Counted from the stretch's first letter, positions 12,515 through 17,915 are shown. The stretch is 22,012 nucleotides of DNA from a virus (IMGVR_UViG_3300038426_000068:1-22012); one strand, 5' to 3'. Numbers and translations: made by a program. The notes: generated by a model not told the origin, from the sequence alone.

Positions 12515-12651
12515 CAGATGCACCCCCATTCATAAGACTGTCTCGGACGTATAAAAAAGTTTATGCGATGGCGTTCGTCGCATTGGTGGCATGTTCGCGT
12601 GTAGTTGTCATTTGGTAGTGTAGCGCCGCAGTAAACACAGTTTTCGGTCAT
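12514..12651 (-). CDS. zinc-ribbon microprotein (45 aa)
   Basis: MTENCVYCGATLPNDNYTRTCHQCDERHRINFFIRPRQSYEWGCI: CVYC and CHQC, 12 residues between pairs, a classic zinc ribbon followed by a basic helix. Starts ATG 12651 in a consensus junction (GAGGCCGAAAAATGACC). Function unknown. Confidence 0.75.
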   Translation of the reverse strand: MTENCVYCGATLPNDNYTRTCHQCDERHRINFFIRPRQSYEWGCI

Positions 12652-12672
12652 TTTTCGGCCTCTTTCTCCTCT

Positions 12673-12843
12673 TTACAACACGCATAGTTTTACTACAATC
12701 CCCCCAGCAGTAAACCAACTCGGTTTTCCGTCTATTAATTCGACTAATGTGTCAATGTCTGTAATACGCAATGTAACGGAGTGCGAGTCATATTCCAATA
12801 CATCTGGTTTTTCAGTTCCTTGTATAATGTCAGCAAAGGTCAT
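12673..12843 (-). CDS. hypothetical protein (56 aa)
   Basis: MTFADIIQGTEKPDVLEYDSHSVTLRITDIDTLVELIDGKPSWFTAGGIVVKLCVL, largely beta. ATG 12843 has a full GGAGG site. The opening codons MTF are shared with genes at 8444, 8611 and 12968. Ends 21 nt before the next start, a rare gap in the array. Not recognised. Confidence 0.7.
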   Translation of the reverse strand: MTFADIIQGTEKPDVLEYDSHSVTLRITDIDTLVELIDGKPSWFTAGGIVVKLCVL

Positions 12844-12968
12844 TTTTTAACCTCCTTCTTCAATTCATAGCATTTATCACAGAATGTAGTCCTCCACCCT
12901 TTCTCATAAACATAAACCGTTGCTGGCCTTTCCTGACAACACGAGCATACATACTCAAAAAAGGTCAT
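12840..12968 (-). CDS. zinc-ribbon microprotein (42 aa)
   Basis: MTFFEYVCSCCQERPATVYV then YEKGWRTTFCDKCYELKKEVKK: CSCC and CDKC about 19 residues apart, a minimal zinc ribbon with lysine-rich tail. ATG 12968 after GAGGATAAA overlaps the upstream gene by 4 nt. Function unknown. Confidence 0.7.
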   Translation of the reverse strand: MTFFEYVCSCCQERPATVYVYEKGWRTTFCDKCYELKKEVKK

Positions 12969-13108
12969 TTTATCCTCTCATCCACAAGCTGCTCGATCAC
13001 ATGGTCAGGCGTTGTGTGTAGGGTGTTTGCGTACTCATAAAGAGCGTTGCAGACTCCTTCGTCAATGATAATGCAGAGCTTTGAAAAGTAGCCGCTTCTT
13101 TCAACCAT
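12965..13108 (-). CDS. hypothetical protein (47 aa)
   Basis: MVERSGYFSKLCIIIDEGVCNALYEYANTLHTTPDHVIEQLVDERIK. A strand followed by two helices (DEGVCNALYEYANTLHTTPDHVIEQLVDE), similar to ribbon-helix-helix proteins in size and layout; that resemblance is weak. ATG 13108 overlaps the pentapeptide gene by 8 nt, with GAGGTGAGT upstream. Confidence 0.65.
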   Translation of the reverse strand: MVERSGYFSKLCIIIDEGVCNALYEYANTLHTTPDHVIEQLVDERIK

Positions 13109-13868
13109 CTTGACTCACCTCTTCCTGTAATCCAATTGCTTTATCTTTGTTCCTGGCGCTCCGAAGGTCGGCGCTCCGAAGGTCGGCGTTCCAAAGGTCG
13201 GCGCTCCGAAGGTTGGCGCTCTGAAGGTTGGCGCTCCGAAGGTCGGCGCTCCGAAGGTCGGCGCTCCGAAGGTCGGCGCTCCGAAGGTTGGCGCTCCGAA
13301 GGTCGGCGCTCCGAAGGTCGGCGCTCCGAAGGTCGGCGCTCCGAAGGTTGGCGCTCTGAAGGTCGGCGCTCCGAAGGTCGGCGCTCCGAAGGTCGGCGCT
13401 CCGAAGGTCGGCGTTCCAAAGGTCGGCGCTCCGAAGGTTGGCGCTCCGAAGGTCGGCGTTCCAAAGGTCGGCGCTCCGAAGGTTGGCGCTCCGAAGGTTG
13501 GCGCTCTGAAGGTCGGCGCTCCGAAGGTCGGCGTTCTGATACATCTGTGGAGTGAACCACGCTTCTAGGTTTTCGATTGAATAGATATACTGAGAAACTG
13601 CTGCGAACGCTTCTAAACATGCGCGATACTTATAACCACGCTTTATAACCCAACCAGTAGGGTAATAGGATTCAGCAATGTCCAGTTGAATATCGTCGCG
13701 TATCTGATCGGGATATAGCACCTCAAACTTTATATGCGGTCTCCTACCATAACGCAGTTCATCGTCGAGCGTTGTTAATAGCTTATCATGCGACGTTTCT
13801 TTTTCCAGTGCATAGACCTTCCACTCATCACCTATCTTTTCTGTTACTACTGCGAGACCTCGGCACAT
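13101..13868 (-). CDS. pentapeptide repeat protein
   Basis: 255 residues. Residues 1-112 form a non-repetitive domain (VYALEKETSHDKLLTTLDDELRYGRR, ...WVIKRGYKYRACLEAFAAVSQYI) that I do not recognise. Residues 113-237 are 25 uninterrupted A(D/N)L(R/Q/W)(S/N) pentapeptides, predicted to form a right-handed quadrilateral beta-helix about six coils long. Then comes an 18-residue tail. Some pentapeptide proteins mimic DNA (gyrase protection), others have unknown roles; the positively charged R-rich face here argues against simple DNA mimicry. ATG 13868 has AGGAGG 8 nt upstream. Confidence 0.93.
   Translation of the reverse strand: MCRGLAVVTEKIGDEWKVYALEKETSHDKLLTTLDDELRYGRRPHIKFEVLYPDQIRDDIQLDIAESYYPTGWVIKRGYKYRACLEAFAAVSQYIYSIENLEAWFTPQMYQNADLRSADLQSANLRSANLRSADLWNADLRSANLRSADLWNADLRSADLRSADLRSADLQSANLRSADLRSADLRSADLRSANLRSADLRSADLRSADLRSANLQSANLRSADLWNADLRSADLRSARNKDKAIGLQEEVSQDG
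13158..13532 (-). repeat. 25 tandem 15-bp units (pentapeptide-coding)
   Basis: Minus-strand unit GCCGACCTTCGGAGC (Ala-Asp-Leu-Arg-Ser), repeated 25 times without gaps. Sequence variants occur at only four sites, all transitions: GAC/AAC, CGG/CAG/TGG and AGC/AAC. The Leu and Ala codons do not vary. Such near-identity indicates recent expansion by slippage or unequal crossing-over. Confidence 0.95.
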
Positions 13869-13870
13869 CT

Positions 13871-14155
13871 TTAGTCCTCCTTCTTCTTATAGCAGAAAGG
13901 ATTGTGACAGTGCGAACAATTCTTATGAAACGCTGGGGTACAGTCTCGACCGCCGTATTTCTCCCTTCTAGCAAAGTCGCTCGAGATGTCACGGATAGCA
14001 CATATCGCTTTGATGAAATAGCGGCGATTTCCATTGTACTTGTCATAGCCATACATTTGACCAATGGAATTTACGCAACTATCCCTATCGCATCGAGAGG
14101 GCTGAATCCCTTTACATCCCTCGAGCGGGCATTCTTGGAGTACTGCTTCGACCAT
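13871..14155 (-). CDS. Cys-rich protein (94 aa)
   Basis: MVEAVLQECPLEGCKGIQPSRCDRDSCVNSIG, a central non-Cys helical region (YFIKAICAIRDISSDFARREKYGG), then RDCTPAFHKNCSHCHNPFCYKKKED. About nine cysteines in two clusters suggest two zinc (or Fe-S) sites. ATG 14155 and the next start at 13868 share the context GGAGGACTAAA. Not recognised. Confidence 0.75.
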   Translation of the reverse strand: MVEAVLQECPLEGCKGIQPSRCDRDSCVNSIGQMYGYDKYNGNRRYFIKAICAIRDISSDFARREKYGGRDCTPAFHKNCSHCHNPFCYKKKED

Positions 14156-14157
14156 GT

Positions 14158-14571
14158 TTAGTCCTCCGTTGCTATAAGCTGTAAAAGCTGGATCTTGCTC
14201 TTAAGGTCCCCTCTACGCTCATGCTGGCAGGTGATTTCGTTCTTCATTTTTTGGATTGAAGTTAGCATCTCGCGATGAGCCAGGAGCGCGTCTTCGTAGC
14301 CATCAACCTTTTTAAGTATGATCTCGCAGGCCGCTTTTTGAGAATCGATGTTCGGATTGATAAGCTTACCCGAAACCTTACTCACATCAGTCGCGGCCTT
14401 GACAAATGCCTGAGCTCGCGCAAGGTTGAGCTGGTCGTTGACTTGTGCAGCCTCGAGTTCCTTGTCAGCGATTTGATCACTTAGGTCTTTAATCTTATTC
14501 CTCGCGTCCCGAAGGTTCTTTAGGATGCCTTCTGTAACCTCAAGGAACGACGTTTTTGCTACTTCTTTCAT
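14158..14571 (-). CDS. coiled-coil protein (137 aa)
   Basis: MKEVAKTSFLEVTEGILKNLRDARNKIKDLSDQIADKELEAAQVNDQLNLARAQAFVKAATDVSKVSGKLINPNIDSQKAACEIILKKVDGYEDALLAHREMLTSIQKMKNEITCQHERRGDLKSKIQLLQ. Long heptad-rich helices on both sides of a short linker. Start ATG 14571 with AAAGGGACAAG further upstream. First gene of the array after the regulatory gap. Resembles small viral structural or recombination accessory proteins only in being coiled-coil. Confidence 0.8.
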   Translation of the reverse strand: MKEVAKTSFLEVTEGILKNLRDARNKIKDLSDQIADKELEAAQVNDQLNLARAQAFVKAATDVSKVSGKLINPNIDSQKAACEIILKKVDGYEDALLAHREMLTSIQKMKNEITCQHERRGDLKSKIQLLQLIATED

Positions 14572-14592
14572 ATGCCATCTTGTCCCTTTTTT

Positions 14593-14650
14593 AACCCGGC
14601 ATTAATCCAGGTTAATCTTTTTTCAGCATGGTACACTCTTTATGTACACT
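14593..14650. promoter_or_regulatory. hairpin plus direct repeats upstream of the small-gene array
   Basis: In the 83-nt gap before the coiled-coil gene, the minus strand can fold AACCTGG/CCGGGTT (positions 14593-14613, 7-nt loop). Beside it the 7-mer GTACACT (plus strand) occurs twice (14631-14637, 14644-14650), spacing 13 nt. This is a plausible operator/promoter region for the array; no clear TATA box was found. Confidence 0.4.
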
Positions 14651-14654
14651 TATC

Positions 14655-15044
14655 TTAATGCAGGGTTTCAATAAAAACCTTTCGGTTTGCCTCTGAAGCT
14701 GACATAACTAGCGTGGGTCGGAGAGGTTCAAGGTGCTCAAGTCGGCGTTGTGTCAACTCAGTTACAGGCGTTTCAGGTTCCTCACGGGCTTCTGAAATGA
14801 GTAGTCGTGCTCTGTCAGTCGTAAGCTTCGGGTTTTGCGCGATTGTCTGCGCTACTTCCCACTGTCGTTCTTTGTCAGGAATATGGGATATTTCATACGC
14901 TATACGTCCAGTTATTGAACCTTCTGGAATCTTTCCTGACTGGTCAGCAGGAGCCACGAGATCCTGAGCCCTTGGATCTAGCTCCATAACAACTTTGACG
15001 AACTGATTAATGCTGGCTGTTGAAATCCCTAATTTACGGGCCAT
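14655..15044 (-). CDS. ParB-like HTH protein, N-terminal domain missing
   Basis: 129 residues beginning MARKLGISTASINQFVKVVMELDPRAQDLVAPADQSGKIPEGSITGRIAYEISHIPDKERQWEVAQTIAQNP. The HTH and following helices match the central DNA-binding region of ParB/KorB-type proteins, but the usual N-terminal ParB domain is absent. Upstream of ATG 15044 the frame stays open for about 60 codons and reads KYPNQRA just before the start, in family style, but then looks non-coding. It may be a truncated gene or a minimal viral regulator. AAAGG precedes the ATG. Confidence 0.7.
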   Translation of the reverse strand: MARKLGISTASINQFVKVVMELDPRAQDLVAPADQSGKIPEGSITGRIAYEISHIPDKERQWEVAQTIAQNPKLTTDRARLLISEAREEPETPVTELTQRRLEHLEPLRPTLVMSASEANRKVFIETLH

Positions 15045-15169
15045 TGCCCTTTGATTCGGATATTTTGAAGGAAAACGTTGAGCTATTGAAAAGGGTGGAG
15101 AAGCTCGAAATGTGGGCCCACGGCCCCGCAGGTGAAGGGTAATAGTTAACCTCCCTTTCTTCTTTTTTT

Positions 15170-15343
15170 CTAGTCCTCTTGCTCGTCTAATACACTCTCA
15201 GAGAATAAACAGTAAACCGAGTCTCCATCGGCCTCAGATGCGACAATTTTCGTAATGGAGTCCAAATAATGCTTTATTCTGCGTTTTGTGTCACTAAAGG
15301 CGTTTTTACAAAAATGATAGCAAAGTATATGTCTAGGAAGCGG
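15170..15343 (-). pseudogene. zinc-finger ORF lacking a start codon
   Basis: An open frame of 57 codons without ATG or GTG. It encodes RHILCYHFCKNAFSDTKRRIKHYLDSI then TKIVASEADGDSVYCLFSESVLDEQED, with CYHFC plus KHY resembling a C2H2-type finger. It begins after an in-frame stop 13 nt from the 3' end of the tRNA gene and ends in TAG. The good coding character but absent start suggests loss of its 5' end, perhaps by recombination at the tRNA; a non-standard start is the alternative. Confidence 0.5.
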
Positions 15344-15359
15344 TTAATCAATGATTAAA

Positions 15360-15447
15360 GCGGGAGGTGGGATTTGAACCCACGTTATCCCTGCACAGGA
15401 CGAACCGCTCTTAAGGCGGTCGCTTTTAGCCACTTAGCTACTCCCGC
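15360..15447 (-). tRNA. tRNA-Leu (UAA)
   Basis: 88 nt. Acceptor stem GCGGGAG/CTCCCGC (7 bp), anticodon stem ACCGC/GCGGT with loop CTTAAGA (anticodon UAA), long class II variable arm, T arm GTGGG-TTCAAAT-CCCAC, D arm GCT...AGC. The 3' CCA is not encoded, as in most archaeal tRNA genes. It could be virus-carried or mark an integration site; no integrase gene is in the window. Confidence 0.93.
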
Positions 15448-15490
15448 TGTTACGAATTTTCAGCAAGAAAGCTTATCCGCTTCAGCGTTA

Positions 15491-15511
15491 AGATGAATTG
15501 CGTTCTTATCC
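15491..15511 (+). repeat. left-end motif shared by both IS elements (copy 1)
   Basis: AGATGA-N4-CGTTCTTATCC, 44 nt upstream of tnpA. The second copy is at 19472-19492 on the minus strand, 39 nt upstream of the other tnpA. The two 21-nt sites match at 17 positions. Likely transposase recognition or tnpA control sequence. Confidence 0.6.
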
Positions 15512-15555
15512 CCAATAAACAATATATAGCATAAGCCCCATATAACGAAATAAAT

Positions 15556-15969
15556 ATGCAGATACAAAACAAAGAGAAGCAATACCATCACACGAACCAC
15601 TTAGTCTATAGCTGCTACTACCACGTCGTGTTCACACCAAAATATCGTCGAGCTGTTCTTATAGACGAGATAGCGGAGCGATTAGAAGAGCTAATCTACG
15701 AAAAGCAAGAGGAATACGACTATAAAGTGGTTGAGTGCGAGATTCTACCTGACCACGTTCATCTATTGCTCGACGTGAACCCAAAGACCGGAGTTTATAC
15801 TGTCGTTCGTAAAATCAAAGGCTATACGTCTCACGCTCTGAGGGAAGAGTTTCCACAGCTTAAAAAGAGACTGCCTACGTTATGGACACAATCTAAGTTC
15901 ATATCGTCGTGCGGAGCCGTGACACTGTTTGCTGTCAAGCAATATCTCGAAGACCAAAAAGGAAAATAA
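15556..15969 (+). CDS. tnpA: TnpA, Y1 HUH transposase (element 1)
   Basis: 137 residues. Cuts and joins single-stranded DNA at the IS ends as a dimer. The HUH motif is H67-V-H69 (ILPDHVHLLL), the catalytic tyrosine is Y130 (AVKQYLEDQ), and the first strand (YSCYYHVVFTPKYRRAVL) is typical of the family. Length is normal, so it should be active. Its stop overlaps the tnpB ATG. Confidence 0.95.
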   Translation: MQIQNKEKQYHHTNHLVYSCYYHVVFTPKYRRAVLIDEIAERLEELIYEKQEEYDYKVVECEILPDHVHLLLDVNPKTGVYTVVRKIKGYTSHALREEFPQLKKRLPTLWTQSKFISSCGAVTLFAVKQYLEDQKGK

Positions 15970-16982
15970 TGCTGTTAACGTGCAAGATTCGACACTCATA
16001 CGACTTCAGCGATGAACTAGCGAAAGCTAAAGAAGTTGCTCAGTTTGCTATTGATAAGCGAGTTCAGTCAACGAAGCACGTTAAGCACATCGGGTTAAAA
16101 TCGGTCATTGCTAACCAAATCCTACGCAAATACAGCAGAAACAAGAAAGCGAAGACAGCGCGACGCGTTAAGCTGACGATTCCACAACAGGGAATCAAGC
16201 AAGACGGCACACTCGTACGAATCCCATCATTAGCAATCGACTTCGATACGTGGAAGCAACTTGGAGAGATTAAACAGGTAGAAGCCGACGATTCGTTTTT
16301 CTACGTGACGTATCGCGTTGATGTTCCACCAATGACAAAGCCCGAAGCGTGGATAGGAATAGACGTTAACGCGACAAAACACATCGCCGTCGCTGCGCTT
16401 CCTACAGGTAAAGTCCTGAAGTTGGGCAAGCAAGCACCGCACATTCATCAGAAATACAAGAATATTCGTAAGCGGCTTCAATCAAAGGGCAAATACGGCG
16501 CTGTTAAGAAAATCAAGAACCGTGAGAGCCGTATCATTAAGGACATCAACCACAAGATAAGTCGTAAACTCGTTGGTATTGCACAGCAAACAGGCTACGG
16601 ACTACGATTAGAGCAATTAACCGGAATACGTAAGCAGACGAAGAAATACCACAAACGAGCGAATCATAAGCTTAATTCGTGGTCGTTCTATCAACTTCAG
16701 CAATTCCTCGAATATAAATCTCAACTAGCCGGAGTAGCCGTCGAATATGTAGACGCCCGTTATACTTCACAACGCTGTTCGCGTTGCGGTAGTCTCGGAG
16801 AACGCGTCAATAAACAGTTTAAGTGTCTATGTGGACACGTTGACCACGCGGACGGAAATGCAGCGTTCAATATTGGTCAATCCGTTGTAGACAGAGATGC
16901 AACGGAGTGGAGCACTGATACCCACCAAACGGCAACAGAGGTTCAAAAGCGAATCTCTGACCGTAGAACCTCGCTGCTTTAG
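15969..16982 (+). CDS. tnpB: TnpB, RNA-guided RuvC nuclease (element 1)
   Basis: 337 residues from ATG 15969, preceded by AAAAAGGAAAATA. Catalytic residues D132 (IGIDVN), E215 (RLEQL) and D295 (HADGNAAF) of the RuvC site and the zinc ribbon C270/C273/C286/C288 are intact. It is shorter than most TnpBs (about 370-420 residues), with a reduced N-terminal region. TnpB cuts DNA next to a target-adjacent motif guided by an RNA from the IS right end, and helps retain the IS. The stop codon TAG lies inside the right-end hairpin. Confidence 0.93.
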   Translation: MLLTCKIRHSYDFSDELAKAKEVAQFAIDKRVQSTKHVKHIGLKSVIANQILRKYSRNKKAKTARRVKLTIPQQGIKQDGTLVRIPSLAIDFDTWKQLGEIKQVEADDSFFYVTYRVDVPPMTKPEAWIGIDVNATKHIAVAALPTGKVLKLGKQAPHIHQKYKNIRKRLQSKGKYGAVKKIKNRESRIIKDINHKISRKLVGIAQQTGYGLRLEQLTGIRKQTKKYHKRANHKLNSWSFYQLQQFLEYKSQLAGVAVEYVDARYTSQRCSRCGSLGERVNKQFKCLCGHVDHADGNAAFNIGQSVVDRDATEWSTDTHQTATEVQKRISDRRTSLL

Positions 16983-16988
16983 CGCGAG
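16970..16988 (+). other. right-end hairpin of element 1 / 3' part of putative reRNA
   Basis: CTCGC (16970-16974) pairs with GCGAG (16984-16988) around the tnpB stop codon. In IS200/IS605 elements this region is both a transposase-binding hairpin and the 3' scaffold of the guide RNA (omegaRNA), with the guide taken from bases just beyond. A second short hairpin GGCTC/GAGCC (16998-17017) follows. Confidence 0.5.
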
Positions 16989-16991
16989 AGT

Positions 16992-17228
16992 ATGTCAGGC
17001 TCATTAATAAAAGAGCCTTCCGAGCTGATTTCGTTAGCAAAGCGCGGACGTAGTGATGAAGAGATTGAACGCGATGTTGACGAGATAGTCAAAGAGACGC
17101 TCAACGGCCCGAAAGATCATGTAATCTTCACGCCTGGCGCGGGATGGATCGCCCCCAACGATGAGTTTATAGGCGACACGACCACTCATCTTTACTCCCC
17201 CCACAACTCGAGGCTGCTTCTATTTTGA
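16992..17228 (+). CDS. hypothetical plus-strand protein (78 aa)
   Basis: MSGSLIKEPSELISLAKRGRSDEEIERDVDEIVKETLNGPKDHVIFTPGAGWIAPNDEFIGDTTTHLYSPHNS. Acidic helical start then a beta/turn region; looks like real coding sequence with GAGAG upstream. It is in frame with tnpB, three codons after its TAG, and its 3' end overlaps the HNH gene on the other strand by 37 nt. It may be a viral or host gene whose 5' end abuts the IS. Not recognised. Confidence 0.5.
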   Translation: MSGSLIKEPSELISLAKRGRSDEEIERDVDEIVKETLNGPKDHVIFTPGAGWIAPNDEFIGDTTTHLYSPHNSRLLLF

Positions 17229-17650
17229 AAATCTAGTTCGTCAGGAATGTGAAGGTTATGTTCGTTCTTCCAACCGAACCACTTTTCCGCATCTTCTGGA
17301 TAGAGCCAACCCTTTTCGATCTGGCTCTCTATACGTTGATCCGCCTCGCTTTCAAAGCCTCTGACTCGCATGTGGGCCGGGTTGATGCAATTCTTTTCGC
17401 CGCAGACCATGGTGATCTTCTTTAGTGGGATACCTTTATATTCAAAATAATAGAGTACTCTCCGAACCTGGGTCCTTACTCCTCGTCTCTTATTGAGGTC
17501 TTTTGGCCGCAGATATATCAACTCGTTCGATTTAACTGGTTCCCTGAGCATCCAATGTAAAGGAAGTCCGCAGCTCTTTGCTTTGGTTCTTATCTTCTGT
17601 ATGATCCGCTGCTTATCAGCAAAAATGGGGATCTCCAATATTTCTACCAT
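17192..17650 (-). CDS. HNH homing-type endonuclease
   Basis: 152 residues. A region with ITMVCGEKNCINPAHMRVRGF matches the C-terminal half of phage-type HNH nucleases (C...C-x-N-P-x-H), and the basic segment before it (RPKDLNKRRGVRTQVRRVLYYFEYKG) matches the upstream half. It is probably a mobile free-standing homing nuclease, consistent with its position between two IS elements. ATG 17650 has a TATA box 27 nt upstream and no ribosome site, so a leaderless mRNA is likely. Confidence 0.8.
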   Translation of the reverse strand: MVEILEIPIFADKQRIIQKIRTKAKSCGLPLHWMLREPVKSNELIYLRPKDLNKRRGVRTQVRRVLYYFEYKGIPLKKITMVCGEKNCINPAHMRVRGFESEADQRIESQIEKGWLYPEDAEKWFGWKNEHNLHIPDELDFQNRSSLELWGE

Positions 17651-17672
17651 ATGATACCCTATGCTTTACTCC

Positions 17673-17680
17673 ATTATAAA
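17673..17680 (-). promoter_or_regulatory. archaeal TATA box for the HNH gene
   Basis: Minus-strand TTTATAAT, centred 27 nt upstream of ATG 17650. Spacing fits archaeal promoters with leaderless transcripts. Confidence 0.6.
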
Positions 17681-17915
17681 CCTAACTAAAGTAACAAACC
17701 TATCGAAACATAAAGGTTGAAATTATGACCATCTATCAAAATCATGCTACTCTTTGACACAACACAAAAGTATATATATAATCCAAGCCTATTTAGGTAG
17801 GAAGTCTAGAGTACAGTTTACCTCTTTTTTATTGGGTCTAGAGTTTGGTATAGTTATGTTCTGTTAGTTTTGTTAGTTACGTTAGAATATGAAATATTTT
17901 GAGGCAGTGACTACT
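17681..17915. other. AT-rich intergenic region with repeats
   Basis: No gene seen. Contains TATATATATAA on the plus strand (17771-17781), two copies of TCTAGAGT about 38 nt apart (near 17805 and 17837), and GTTAGTT-type repeats near 17860-17880. A palindromic CCTATTTAGG is near 17788. It may hold promoters or regulatory sites; it also borders the right end of element 2. Confidence 0.5.

Larger units (their letters stand above)
2503..12968 (-). repeat. dispersed junction motif GAGGCYGAAAAATGAC
   Basis: This span holds about two dozen scattered copies of one start-site sequence; it is not one continuous repeat. Copies with GAAAAATG precede starts at 2506, 3218, 3832, 4021, 4139, 4293, 5443, 5792, 7249, 7676, 8343, 8444, 8733, 10743, 12049 and 12651; TAAAA(A)ATG variants precede 4467, 4707, 5154, 8611, 12843 and 12968. 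Each combines ribosome site, often the previous gene's stop, and the next start. Confidence 0.85.
15450..17020 (+). mobile_element. IS200/IS605-type element 1 (tnpA+tnpB)
   Basis: Contains tnpA and tnpB in the same direction with TAATG overlap, opposite to the viral genes. The left end contains a motif (AGATGA-N4-CGTTCTTATCC, 15491-15511) also found in element 2. The right end has a hairpin that includes the tnpB stop codon (16970-16988). Exact ends cannot be set from one copy; they are estimated from these structures and the tRNA boundary. Confidence 0.75.

Noticed and set aside
13158-13532. CRISPR array
   Set aside because: Units are contiguous 15-mers with no spacers and code for A(D/N)LXX.
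13136-13620. Long overlapping ORFs on the plus strand and in a second minus frame across the repeats
   Set aside because: A 15-bp repeat without stops is open in many frames. Only the minus-strand frame with pentapeptides has a proper ribosome site and non-repetitive coding sequence at both ends.
15065-15142. Plus-strand short frame reading LKENVELLKRVEKLEMWAHG
   Set aside because: Looks like a coiled-coil but has only a TTG start, no ribosome site, and lies opposite the open frame upstream of the ParB-like gene. Too short to support.
15170-15240. Start of the ParB-like protein further upstream in its open frame
   Set aside because: No ATG, GTG or TTG in that frame, and the translated segment between about 15060 and 15170 does not look like protein.
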